A stretch of 64,000 bases of DNA from Gentiana macrophylla (Eukaryota > Streptophyta > Magnoliopsida > Gentianales > Gentianaceae). This document shows, piece by piece, positions 11,252 to 23,300 of the stretch (its first letter is position 1; each line of letters begins with the position of its first letter). The stretch lies in NCBI GenBank assembly GCA_026214975.1, contig CM047806.1, positions 76,857,491 through 76,921,490 on the forward strand, written 5' to 3'. The notes beneath the pieces were generated by a model. The model did no database searches, had not been told where the DNA came from, and was given only the letters and a program-made list of their open reading frames with translations. The translations under genes were made by a program, and so were the position numbers.

Positions 11252-14161
11252 AATATCTGCTGAGTATAAATCTCGATTTAATCAAGGGTTACATTGGAAT
11301 ATTACAAGGATAAGGATGGATTACAAGCCTTGATATTGTCAAGAAATCAATGGCCAAGATGAAAGGAACGTTGGAAAGATTCAGAGGATTAACCAATGGA
11401 CATAAGTCAAAGGTGGGCCAGATCAAAAAATCGAAAAAGCAAATCGACAGTGATGCTATTATGTACAGAGACAGAAAGCAAGTCAAGATGAAGACAAATT
11501 GGAAACGGCTATGTTTGAAATTCAAACATAAGTCACATGATTCTCACTTATAAATAGAAGACTCCTGATTCAGATACAGATGATGAAAAGTGATGAAAAA
11601 CAAATAATCTATTCAAAGCTATCAAGTTTCTTATCAAGAAAACAACCCTACTGACATCACTGAGCTAAAAGCTACTGATCCAGAAAACTCTTCAAGTGAA
11701 ATTTTCTATCAAGTTACATCAAGTACACACACTTGAAGATATCAAGCTGCTGATCATTTCATCCTGATCAAGCTGTTGATAACTGAATCATTTACTTGAT
11801 TCAAACTTTCTTTTACAAGAAACCTGCTGAAGACAGAGAAGAACTTAGTTTTCAAGAACTATTGTTTGTGGTGGAGCTGGTGAAGAGGCAATCCTACCCT
11901 CAAGGACCAGTGGAATACTTTGGAGCAGTAATCCTACCTATTTCAAATATTCAGTTTGTGAAGCCATAGTTATTGGTGAAGGACAGACAACTTAGGGATT
12001 TTTGTAACTGCAACCTCAATGATCTCTAGTGAATTTCCTCCAACATCATAGGAGAAGAGTGGACTGACAGGATTACACCACCTAGAACCACTATGAAATT
12101 TGCCTACTTACTTTCGGCATCTACTTTCTGCATTTAAATACTCATCACATCAACTTACTGAAACTAGAAACTTAATCACATACTTAAACTACTGAGTATC
12201 TAATACTTAGTATCATCTTTTTAACAACAAGTAACAAGGCTTAATTTGAATATATTCTACTGCAACAAATCCAGTAATATCTGCTGTCAGCATACTACTG
12301 AGTGGTCAGCAGACTATTGAGCAGTCATCCGGCTACTGACATTGATGAGTTTGTTAGCTCCAAAAGTTTTAAGTTGTTGGTCCCTTGAAAAGGCTTTGGT
12401 TAAGTTTAGAGGGGGGGGGGTGAATAAACTTAACACTTAAAACTTTTAGATTTAACAAACTCAGCAAGGTCAGTAGCCTGCTGACAGCTCAGTAGTCTTC
12501 TGACCACTCAATAGTCTGCTGACAATAGATTGTACTGAATTTGTTACAGCGGAATATATTCAAGTTAAGCCTTATTACTTGTTGTTTTAAATATGATACC
12601 AAGTATTAGATACTCAGTAGTGTAAGTGTGTGATTCGGTTGCTAGTTTCAGTAAGTTGATGTGGTTAGTAAACTAAATGTAGAAAGTAAATGTAGAAAGT
12701 AAGTTGGCAGATTTTATAGTGGTTCCAAGTGGTGTAATCATGTTAGTCCACTCTTCTCCTGTGATGTTGGAGGAAATTCACTAGTGATCTTTGAGGTTGC
12801 AGTTACAAAAATCCCTATGCTGTCTGTCCTTCACCAATAGCTATGACTTCACAAACTGAATATTTGAAACAGGTAGGATTGCTGCTTCAAAATATTCCAC
12901 TGCTCCTTGAAGGGTAGGATTGCCTCTTCACCAGCTCCATCACAAACAACAGTTCTTGACACCTAAGTGCTTCTCTGTCTTCAGCAGGTTTCTTGTAAAA
13001 GAAAGTTTGAATCAAGTAAATGATTCAGCCGTCAGCAGCTTGATCAGGATGAAATGATCAGCAGCTTGAAGTCTTCAAGTGTATGAACTTGATGTAACTT
13101 GATAGCAGGTTACACTTGAAGAGTTTTCTGGATCAGTAGCTTTAAGCTCAGTGATGTCAGCATGGTGATTTTCTTGATAAGAATCTTGATAGCTTAGAAT
13201 AGATTGATATTTTTCATCACTTGTATCTGAATCAAGAGTCTTCTATTTATAAGTGAGAATCCTGTGACTTATGTTTGAAATTCAAACATATCTGTTTCAC
13301 ATTTTTCCCCATCTTGACTTGCTTTTTGTCCCTGTACATAGTATTGACACTGTTAGTTTACTTTTTGACAGTTTTCAGTCTGTCCATCCTTTGATTTGTG
13401 TCCATTGGTTAATCCCCTGAATCTTTCCAACGTTCTTTTAATCTTGACCATTGATTTGTTGACAATATCAAGGCTTGTAATCCATCCTTATCCTTGTAAT
13501 CTTCCAATGTAACCTTTGATTGAATCGAGATTTACATTCATTAGATACCTGTGTATGTTAGTCTGCTGAAATACATGTCAGTCAGCAGACTGAAGTTTGC
13601 TGTGTTTATAAAACACTTTAGCTGACTGTCTTCTAACTAACTTTTGATTATGAAGTTAGAGTACACCATTTTGAACATAACCAAGTTTCACTCGCCACTT
13701 AACATATGTAATTTAGACCTTGTACACAAGATATATGTAATTAGTTTAGGTTTGCACAGACTTCCCAAAATTTTGATTCCATATCCTTGACTTTAAATAC
13801 TATGTTTGATCCCTTAGCCTTCAATAACTAAGTTTGAACCCTCATCCTTCAGTAACTGAGTTTGAACCCTTAGCCTTCAGTCTTCCGCAGGTTCCTAACT
13901 AGTCTACTGACCTTGTTACCTTACTGAGCTAGATAGGTCTGCTGATAAAGTCAGCTGACCTGAATACATTGCTTGTTTGATCAAACCTATACAAAGATCA
14001 AACTCTAAAAAACCTATACATTTGATGTAGACATCTTTTTGCCTTTGCTCTATAACAGCTAATCTGGCACTCATCATTAAAACTTAAAATAAGTCCAACA
14101 TAAGTGTTAAGTTTATTCACCCCCCTCTAAACTTAACCAAAGCCTTTTCAAGGGACCAACA
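11252..14161 (+). repeat. 5' LTR of the copia element, truncated and interrupted
   Basis: LTR sequence runs 11252-12374 and resumes at 14106-14161, ending ...gggaccaaca. It matches the 3' LTR from 25163 on. TATAAATAG at 11549-11557 is the likely promoter box. The gap is filled by an inverted solo LTR. Confidence 0.9.
12375..14100 (-). mobile_element. Solo LTR of the same copia family, inverted inside the 5' LTR
   Basis: On the plus strand it reads TGTTGGTCCCTTG...AAGTCCAACA, perfect TG/CA ends, flanked by a perfect 5-bp duplication taagt (12370-12374 and 14101-14105). It is the reverse complement of the family LTR: its far end matches the start of the 3' LTR near 24,715, and the family TATA box appears as CTATTTATA at 13253-13261. 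At 1,726 bp it is the only full-length copy-like LTR on this side. A G-run (about 10 G) lies at 12411-12420. It arose by insertion of a whole element followed by LTR-LTR recombination (general mechanism, inferred). Confidence 0.92.
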
Positions 14162-14163
14162 AT

Positions 14164-14175
14164 TGGTATCAGAGC
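14164..14175 (+). promoter_or_regulatory. Primer binding site, initiator tRNA-Met type
   Basis: TGGTATCAGAGC lies two bases after the LTR end at 14161. It is complementary to the 3' end of plant initiator methionine tRNA. Confidence 0.92.
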
Positions 14176-14266
14176 AGTGCTTCTGTTCTGATGTAATCCT
14201 ACTTGTTGTGCTAGTGAAAATACTTTGAAAACTTTTTCATGTTTCTGATTTTCAAAGCTTTGCATC

Positions 14267-15805
14267 ATGGATAACAACCAGTATGCTAGAACTATGTTGA
14301 TGTGTTCCTTAGATCGTTTTGATGAGTATAAACATCGTATGCAGGCTTATCTAGCTGCAACACATGATGAGATGATGGATGTGCTGATTGAAGGACCACT
14401 GAAGATCACTAAGGCCATAACTGTAGGCAGTGAAACTCAGTATGATCCAAAGCCAAAAAGAGAGTGGGGTGTTGAGGATAGAAAAAGAGAAAACCTCAAC
14501 AATATTGCTATTGATATCATATACAGAACCTTGGATAGCAAAATGTATATGAAAGTGAAGGATTGCAAACCTGCAAAGGAACTTTGGGAAAATTTGCAAC
14601 TTATCTGTGAAGGCACTGATGCTATAAAGAAAAAAAAAGTCAGTGTAGCCAAAAGAAAGTTCCAAGATTTCAAGATGAAATCAAATAGAACCATTGAGCA
14701 AATGGAGTCAAGATTCAATGCTATCATGGATGAACTCATCCTGCTGAATGTGATCTATACAAAAGAAAATATCAATACAAGAATCTTAGAAGCACTACCT
14801 GCAAAAGAGGTTTAGGAGATGAAGGTTACTTCCATAGAAGAATCCAGGAGTCTACATGAAGATGACACCTTCAAGCTGTTTTCAGATCTCAAAGCATATG
14901 AATTCAGTAAGAAACTTATTCCTGAGACTGAAAAAGAAGAACCAAAGACTACTGAATTGGCTGCTGCACGTAAAGAAGAATCATCAGGTGGTCAAGATGA
15001 TCTACTGGATGAGATGCAAGAGAAAATTGACCTACTAAGCAAGAAAATCAGACTGATGAAAACATGAAGGGGTTCTCCAAGGAATTTCACAAAGAAATCA
15101 AGTGAAAAGAAGAAGGAAGAATCCAAGAAAAATAATGATTATTTGTGTTTTCATTGCAAGAAACCAGGACACTTCAAACATGACTGTCCTGATCTAAAAC
15201 AGAAAAAGGAACCTGATTATCTGTGCTTCAACTACAAGAAACCTAGACATTTCAGACCTGATTGTCTAGACCTACTGAAGAACAAGAATCAGCAAGGAAG
15301 ACCTGGCAAGAAAGCAATGGTTGCTGATGATGAATCAGGCTATGAAGTTGAATCAGAAAAAGGAAATGAATTTGATGATACTGCACTTGTTGCTGATATG
15401 GATGATTATGCTTTAATGGAAAATATGGAAGAAACTGAGGAGGTATACAACTTTGTAACTATACATACTCCTACTGAAAGTGATTGTGAATCAACTTGTG
15501 GTTCAAATCCTAAAAACTCTGACAATGAAAAAACTTTGGATGCCATCCTTAATCAACTGAGGAAAATACAATCTGGTTATGAGATTGTGAAGGCTGAAAA
15601 AGAAGTTCTTCAAGCAGAAGTTGAAAGGTTAAAAGCTGAATTAAGAACTCTCAAAGGAAAGGAAAAAAATGTTGAACAGAATCAACATAAGTCTGGTGTA
15701 CATTTAGTAGCTGCTGAATCTGCTGAACAATCTAGTTCCACCACTGCATTCAAATCTGGAAAGCCTTATGGTGATAGAATAGGCCTTGGATTTGGAACTC
15801 AATAA
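14267..15805 (+). pseudogene. gag: Copia gag with zinc knuckles
   Basis: The start ATG at 14267 follows the primer site by about 90 bp. The first 182 residues (MDNNQYARTMLMCSLDRFDE..., PAKELWENL, RFNAIMDEL) match the UBN2/gag-polypeptide pattern of copia capsids. An in-frame TAG at 14813-14815 separates it from the next part (14819-15067). A third piece, 15143-15805, has one good zinc knuckle, CFHCKKPGHFKHDC, and a second, CFNYKKPRHFRPDC, in which the second Cys has become Tyr. A long acidic and then coiled-coil-like tail follows (AEKEVLQAEVERLKAELRTLK). It would package element RNA in particles. Confidence 0.88.
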
Positions 15806-16560
15806 TCTACTAAGAGTGGATCCAGTATGGTTACTGAACCTAGTACCAAAATTGGTCCTAAGTTTGTGCCTGCACAAGATCCAACTCCCAAAAGGGTTGC
15901 TGAGGCAGTAAAGCCTACTGAGAAGACTTCAAAGAAGCAAAATCGGAAGTCAAAAAGGTCAACAGTACCTAACAAAAATGTAAATCCAAAAGTAGGACTG
16001 CTGGACCTTCTAGACCTGCTGACAGCAGACCTATTGCTAAGTCTGCTGGACCACAAAAGGGCAAAAATCAGAAATATTCTAAGGATAAGAATCCTAAGCC
16101 TAAAAATGTTAATCATTCTAGGGATACTTATCTCAGGAAATAAGGTAGATTGTTCCCTACTGATGATGATTGGAATATTCCTACCCCTACTGCTAGAAAC
16201 AACAGTCATAACCATAATGCTAGGGTAAAACCTCAGCAATGGACTTAGCAGAGGACTTATTCAAGACCTCAGCAGGGACCTCAGCAGACTCCATATTACA
16301 GGGCTGCTCCTAATAGACAGCAAACCTATGGTTATGCTAGTTCTTCTAATAATATAAATCACTTCAAACAGCATTATGTACCAAAAGGCCAGAAAGCATA
16401 TGTGAATCCTACACAACCAAATATTAGATCTTATGGAAATGTAGGATACATATATGAACAAAAGTGCAATGCTTTTCAAAGAAGACCTTATGGAATTAGC
16501 TAAGGGTCATGCTTACCACTGACCACTATGGACCCAAACAGTTTTGGGTACCTAAATACA
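15806..16560 (+). pseudogene. Decayed gag-protease linker
   Basis: Lysine-, proline- and serine-rich frames with frequent shifts and no enzyme motif. Repeated 'cctcagcag' around 16,240-16,300 suggests a Q/P-rich spacer. It leads straight into the protease. Confidence 0.6.
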
Positions 16561-16803
16561 TTAACTTTGTTTTGTAGGGTGTCTGGTACTTTGACAGTGG
16601 ATGTTCCAGACATATGACAAAGAATAAGCACTGTTTGACAAATTATGTGGCAAAGGATGGTCTAAGAGTGAATTTTGGCAACAAGAACACATCAGGTTAC
16701 ACAAGAGGATATGGTACACTGGTGAGGAATGGATTAACTATCGAATGTTGCATTTGTTGAAGGGCTAGACTACAACCTACCGAGCACTGGACAATTTTGT
16801 GAC
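16561..16803 (+). pseudogene. Copia aspartic protease remnant
   Basis: The frame from 16581 reads VWYFDSGCSRHMT. The DSG is the single catalytic aspartate of copia proteases, which cleave the polyprotein after dimerising. Typical partner motifs further on (G-x-V-R near VRNGLTIECC) are seen before a stop at about 16,760. Confidence 0.8.
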
Positions 16804-17899
16804 ATGGGTTACAATGTCACTTTTGATAAAGACATTTGTATTATGATTAGTGAAAGAGGTGAACAAGTTGTGTTGGCTGGTAGAAGACAAGAAAACATGT
16901 ATGTTGTGGATTGGTGTACTGCTGTTCCAGAAACATGCTTGATTGTGCATACTAAGTTAGAACTGAATTGGTTGTGGCATAAGAAGTTGAATCATCTTAA
17001 CTTTGATGATATTAATCAATTGGTGAAAAAGAAGTTGGAAACTGGTTTGCCTGAGATCACATTAAAAAGGATGCTATATGTGATGCATGTCAGCAAGGTA
17101 AACAAACCAAGTCAAGCTTCAAATCAAAGACTAAGCAATCAACAAAAAGAGTATTGGAGCTAATGTGCATGGACTTATTTGGACCAGTAACACCAACAAG
17201 TGTAACAGGAAAGAAGTATACTCTGTTAGTTGTGGATGATTATTCAAGATACATTTGGGTAGTATTTATGAACAAGAAAAGTGAAACACTTCAAAAGATG
17301 CCTGAACTTCTGAAGAAATTGCAAAATGAGAAAAGTTTGACAGTAGTGAAGATCGGATCGTACAAAGTCTTGAGTTTCTCAATAAAGTCATAAGAGAATA
17401 TTGTGAGCAAAATGGTGTGCTGCATCAATTAGCAGTTGCTGGTACACCTCAGGAAAATGGGGTTGCTGAGTGAAGAAACAGGACCTTGAAAGAAGTAGAG
17501 AGGACTATGATTTGTGAAGAATTACTACCTGAAAGGTATTGGGCTGAAGCAATAAATACAACATGCTATACACAAAATACGACCTCAGTGAACAAGAAGC
17601 TGCTGAAGACACCTTATGAGATATGGAATGAAAGAAAACCAAATATATCTTATTTCCATCCATTTGGAAGCAAGTGTTTTATTCTAAATCATAAGGAGCA
17701 ATTAGAGACATTCCAACCAAAATCAGATGAGGGAATCTTTTTGGGATATTCTTCTGTCAGCAAGGCATTCAGGGTACTGAATAAAAGGACATTGAAACAT
17801 GAAGAATCAATACATGTCGTATTTGATGAACCAAAGTTCACTGGAATGGAAGATGAAGTTTCAGAACCTGCTGAAAATCTTCAAGTTACTGACCCATAA
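16804..17899 (+). pseudogene. Copia integrase, broken
   Basis: The GAG-pre-integrase zinc region is seen as LWHKKLNHLNF (H...H), but the following Cys pair is damaged. The core begins LELMCMDLFGPVTPTSVTGK with VVDDYSRYIWV, has a frame change near 17,350, then QNGV...AGTPQENGVAE, where a TGA at 17471-17473 interrupts before RNRTLKEVERTM, the region of the catalytic Glu. PYEIWNERKPNISYFHPFGSKCF and EGIFLGYS follow, the usual copia integrase C-terminal motifs. It would insert element DNA into the genome. Confidence 0.88.
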
Positions 17900-18088
17900 T
17901 TTGTTGATGTTTTGGAAAAGATAAATGACTTAAAAGTTTCTGACTCTGCCCCTGCTGAAGAACCTGCTGGTAACACTACTGATCCAACAACATATGCAGT
18001 TCAAGGATCTGCTGAACCCCCTACTGAAGCACAGCAGAGCCTACTGAAGACAAAGCTTCTGTAAACAAACAATTATGATTTACAATGG

Positions 18089-19066
18089 TTGAAAGATCAC
18101 CCTGCTGAACAAGTAATTGGTAACATACAGCAAGGTGTAAGGACTAGAAGACAATTGGAAGCAATGTTTACCTGTTTTCTATCTCAAATGGAGCCTAAAG
18201 TTGTTGACGAAGCAATATCTGATCCAGATTGGATAATTGCTATGATAAAAGAATTGAATGAGGTTGAAAGAAACCAAGTTTGGACACTAGTGGAAAGGCC
18301 TAGTCATACAAACATAATTGAAACTAAATGGGTATATAGAAACAAATTGGATGAATCTGGTACCATTGGAAGGAATAAGGCCAGACTAGTGGCAAAAAGC
18401 TACTTTCAAGCTGAAGGAATATATTTTGATGAGACATATGCCCCAGTTGCAAGATTGGAAGCTATAAGATTATTCTTGCCATATGCTGCTTATGAAAACC
18501 TCAAAGTATACCAGATGGATGTTAAAAGTTCATTCTTAATTGTCATTCTGGAAGAAGAGGTTTATGTTCAGCAACCTCCTGGTTTTGAAGTTAAAGATCA
18601 AGAAGATAAAGTGTACAGACTTAACAAGGCACTTTATGGTTTGAAACAAGCACCAAGAGCATGGTATGAAACCCTATCTCAATTCATGGTGGCCAATGGT
18701 TTTACCAAAGGTACCATTGATAAGACTCTTTTCAGAATCAATGAAGGGGATATCACCATGCTAGTATAGATTTATGTTGATGACATAATCTTTGGTTCTG
18801 AAAATGATTTGCTATGTGAAAAGTTTGCTAATCTCATGAAAAGCAAGTTCCAAATGAGTATGATGGGAGAGATGAACTACTTCTTGGGATTACAAGTCAA
18901 ACAAATGAAAGATGGAATCTTCATTCATCAAACTAAATATACCAAGGAGTTGCTGAAGAAGTTTGGCATGGAACATAGCACCAAGGTATCAACTCCTATG
19001 AGTACTAACATCAGATTGGATGAAGATAAAGAAGGCAAAGATGTTGATCAGACTTTATACGTATGA
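18089..19066 (+). pseudogene. Copia reverse transcriptase, broken
   Basis: Motifs in order: [60 protein letters not shown] (first catalytic Asp), [29 protein letters not shown], then IYVDDIIFGS with the catalytic YVDD. A TAG at 18767-18769 lies just before the YVDD block, and frames break again near 19,060. This is the RVT_2 family of copia elements. The catalytic aspartates are intact, but the stop would prevent full-length enzyme. Confidence 0.92.
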
Positions 19067-19069
19067 TGA

Positions 19070-19688
19070 TACGCATCTCATTGTACCTCAACGCCAAAGC
19101 AGACTGACTGATATATCCTTTGTTGTAGGTGTTTGTGCAAGATTTCAATCAAAACCAAAGGAAAGTCACTTAGCTGCATTCAAAAGGATTCTCAAGTATC
19201 TAAAAGAGACTTTGGGAGTAGGGGTATGGTACTCAAAAGATGGAAGTTTCAAATTTATATCCTACTCAGATTCTGATTATGCTGGATGCAAGATTGATAG
19301 AAAAAGCACCACAGGAATTTGTCAATTGATGGGAAATAGACTGGTTTCCTGGTTTAGTAAGAAACAGAATTCAATATCAACTTCCACTGTTGAAGCTGAA
19401 TATATTGCTGCTGGAAGCTGCTGTGCACAAATACTATGGTTAAGACAACAATTAAGGGATTATGGAATTGAAGAAAGAGAAATTCCTATAATGTGTGACA
19501 ACACAAGTGCAATTGCAATCACTGAAAATCCTGTTTTGCACTCAAGAACCAAGCACATTGATGTGAGACATCATTTTATAAGAGATCATGTTGAGAAGAA
19601 AGATGTGGTGGTTCTTTACATCCCAATTGAAGATCAACTTGCTGATATATTTACAAAACCATTGGATAGTGAAAGAATGCTAAGTTAA
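19070..19688 (+). pseudogene. Copia RNase H
   Basis: The frame reads SYSDSDYAGCKIDRKSTTG, SWFSKKQNSISTSTVEAEYIA, then CDNTSAIAITENPVLHSRTKHIDVRHHFIRD and QLADIFTKPL. The catalytic Asp, Glu (VEAEY) and Asp (CDN) are all present. It ends near TAA at 19,686. This is the best-preserved part of pol. The preceding frame break near 19,060 separates it from the reverse transcriptase. Confidence 0.9.
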
Positions 19689-19752
19689 GAACTGAACTTG
19701 GCATCATGAAAGTTGACTGATATACCATTAATCAGTAGTGTACTGGAATTCA

Positions 19753-19970
19753 CCAAGGGGATTAGTCTTTGCTATTTTGGGTGAGCTCACTTAGCAGACT
19801 AGTCATTGATATCAACAGTTCCATGTACTTAAATTGGTTGGACAATTGAGCAAATGAAGTTGCCAAGGGGATTGGTCTTTGTCCTGTTGGGTGAGCTCAC
19901 TTGACAGATCAGTTTTTGGTATTAAACTTCATCTTGTATTATCAGTTGGATAAAACAAGTGTGTATGAAG
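19753..19970 (+). repeat. Two-copy 110-bp repeat after pol
   Basis: 'ccaaggggattrgtctttg' and 'tgggtgagctcactt' occur at about 19753 and again at about 19863, period 110 bp. It lies between pol and the env-like region. Confidence 0.75.
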
Positions 19971-20277
19971 ATCATCAGAGTAACTCATCAGCAGGCTGCT
20001 GAGCCATCTTTGTCAGTTGGCTGTTGAGCCAACTCCACTGAAGACCAAGTCTGCTGGAGTATACGTTACAAGACAGTCAAACTTAAATGAAAGTCAACAG
20101 TAATTGGATATTATTCTTATCCTTTATAACTGCGGTTACAATATCCAACGGTTACAACTCCTTATGGAATAAGTTAGTGGGACACGTGGCAACATCACAT
20201 TTATTCCAACTTTAATCGTGGTTAAATGCTACAGGACGGGTACAGTACTTTCCTGACAGTTACTACCCACTACCTTT

Positions 20278-20340
20278 CCTCATATATACAGATATATACA
20301 CAGAGATGATTTTCTTCTTCATCTTTTTCATATTTCTTCA
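20278..20340 (+). promoter_or_regulatory. Possible TATA-like region before the env-like ORF
   Basis: catatatacagatatatac at 20281-20299 lies about 50 bp before the ATG at 20341, after roughly 650 bp of non-coding DNA. Whether this drives a separate transcript is not shown. Confidence 0.3.
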
Positions 20341-23300
20341 ATGGTGGATAAAAGTGATGTGCACATTGGAACGAGCCAAATTTTTAGAGGGTTCGCTGTT
20401 GATGCTAACAAGACTGAGTTGGCTATCAATATTGGTAGAAGAATTAGAAGATATGAAGGACTAGAGGATGTTCTCAATCTGAGATTGGAAAACATCTCTT
20501 ACACTAATGTTGTCAATTTCTGGAGAAATATAGTGATTAGAGATGATACAGAGGCATTTACTACCACTGTAAATTGTCAACATATTCAAATCACTTCAAA
20601 TGTAGTGAAGGAGGCATTCGATTTGGACCAGGAAATGGTGCTCCTACAAATCCTGAATCTATGCAGCTTGCAAGACTGGATTTTGTTGATTCAATAAAGA
20701 CAAACAAGTCCATACCATCAATACTGAATATCAATGTAAAGCATATCAAATTGGAGCACAATCTACTGAGCAAGATAATTGCCAAGAACATTTTTGGATT
20801 TAGTGGCAGTCTTGATACTCTCTCTGGACCAAAGATTGACATGTTGATAATCATATGCAAGAGTATGAGATTTGATTGGGCTGGATTCTTTGTTCAGTAC
20901 ATGAAGAAGGTGATAACAGAAGACAGAGATGGATGAGAAAGTCTAAGGCAAAGCCTTTGGGTTTGATTATTCAGGCCCTACTGAACCACTTGAAGATTGC
21001 TGATATTGCACCTGCAAAGATAAACAAGTCTAGATATAAGCCATAATTCAGTTATCTCATCCCTAGTTTGGATGATGATGATGAAGATGATGAGGCAACT
21101 GAAAGTGATAATGATGGAGATGATAATGATGATGGTGGGCAGGCTAAACAAGTTGCACAACCTCCAACACCTAAGAAGGCTGCTGAGAAAAGAAAGTCTA
21201 GTGATACAAGAAAGATCACTGAGCTATTAAAGCCTAAAAAGACAAGGTAGCAATCAGTTGACACTGCTGAGTCTACTGAGGTTCCAGTTGATGTTGAGGC
21301 TTCTGAGCCTACTGAAGTTACAAGGAAGAAAACTGCTGCTGAGATTTTGAAAGAACAGCTAAATGAAGATAGAAGAAAGAGAAAAGCTGTTGAAATTGAA
21401 GAGCAACCTGCAAAAAGAAGGAAACGGGTTGCAAAGAAGAAAGTTCATGGTAAAGGGAAAGAGCTAAGGGTCCTGGAGGACCAAAGAGAAGTAGAAGAAG
21501 AGGCTGTTGAGCCTACTGAGGATGCTAATGTTGTTGTTGAGCAACATATTGAAGAACCACATCACACTGCTGTAACTGACCCTGCTGTGAAAAATGTTGA
21601 ACATGTTCAAGACCCTGCTGTGGATGCTACAACTCAGGGGGAAGAATAAACTATTGCAGACCCTACTAATGTGCATATAAGTCAGGGGGAACCTAGTGTG
21701 GAACAGTTGGAGGTAGTAGGGACAAATGTACAACCTGATGAACTTACTGACCTATTTGTATCTGCTATATATACATTGACTCACTTTGTTGAAGCCTTTG
21801 GGGGACAACAAGCTGAGCAATCTACCTCAAGAAAGCCCACAATGCCTTTTTAGAGAAAAGAAAAGAAGTCCAAGAAAGAAAAAGTAGATCCCAACATCAA
21901 GAAAATCAAAGATTATCTAGCTTGGAAGTTTGTTTCTTCAAGAGACAAAAATCAAATGCAGAACCAATGACCGATTTTGAAGAATGGTCATTCAACCAGT
22001 TGGGAGTGTAGAGCTTACTTGGATTGATTGATACATCTGAACAACAAGTACGGCTGCTGGATATTATTGAAAGGGAAAAGCAAAAAGGAAGCATTTTGTT
22101 CAGAGAACCACAGGATGCACCTGACAATGATGATTCATCATCCTCTGATTCTGATGATGATCACCCTTCTTTTCCCGGCCAACCAAGTGGCACTGCATTG
22201 GAAAGTCCTACTGAGGATAGGGATTTAAAGATACAACAACAGATTAATCTGCTGATGATGGCAAGTCTGCGGAGGGCCAGAAAACTGATCTTATGGATGA
22301 AGACATGGAGGATATGAATATGGATGATCTGGAAGCTCTAATTAATGACGGGATAACTCTTGTAGATAACCAGCTGATCAGTATGTCTGACACCTTATTG
22401 GTTGTGGAGTCTGATGCACATTCTGAGAATCAACAGACTGACTTGCTAAAGGAAGAACTTGGAAATGTTTTCAATGAATATTTGGAGAGATAGCTTGCTG
22501 TAGCAACATCCCTGGAAGAGGCCATAATATCTACTATCTATGACGTTGTTATGTTTGAAGAAGCTGATGCAAGTTCAGAGTACTCATCTCAGTATCAGGA
22601 GTGGTTTGACACTTAGGCAACCTTATCTCAAGTTGCAGATCAATTACAGAAGGTTGCTGATGATAGAGGAGTCTTAGAGGAAAATCTGGCTATATTTCCT
22701 CATATTTCTATTGAAGAGGTGGTTCAGGTTTCTGAGTTACAAACAACACCTGAATACAGGTCAAAACAGGAGGTTCGGACTGCTGAGGATCAGACAGCAC
22801 CTGGAAAAAGGTTGGAACCATTGATGGGATTGTAGGAATCCCCTGTACATATTGTGGCCAAGACTACTGAAGCACAGGCTGCTATAGAACCTAGTGTTGT
22901 AGTACAGGCTACTGAAGTTAAGGCCACTGAAGGTAAAGATAATCAGCAGACTGTTGTTGATGAGGATGAACAGCTGTTGGACTATGACTTTAGTGATGAG
23001 GAGTTCCAAATGCCTGAGGAAGAACAAGTTGTTGATGAACCTCAACAGGCACATGTACTAATTTTTGAGGAATCACATGTTTTGGAACCTCAACCTGCAT
23101 AAGATCCTATTTTGGAAGAAATTTTTGGAGATGTGATTGAGGAAGGTCCTGAACCTGTTGGATGGGATAGGACAACAGCCATGGTTGTCAGCATACCCAG
23201 GGCAAACTATAATGTTGAAGAGCCTGCTTATGATTTTGCTGGACATATGGCTGGAGGTATGGCTGGTGGAGTACCAGCACATGTTTTGGAAGAGTTGAGG

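Noticed and set aside
14351..14739. Minus-strand frames opposite copia gag
   Set aside because: Shadows of gag, without domain features.
20591..21264. Serine-rich minus-strand frames
   Set aside because: Complement of the acidic, Asp-rich env-like coding (GATGAT repeats).
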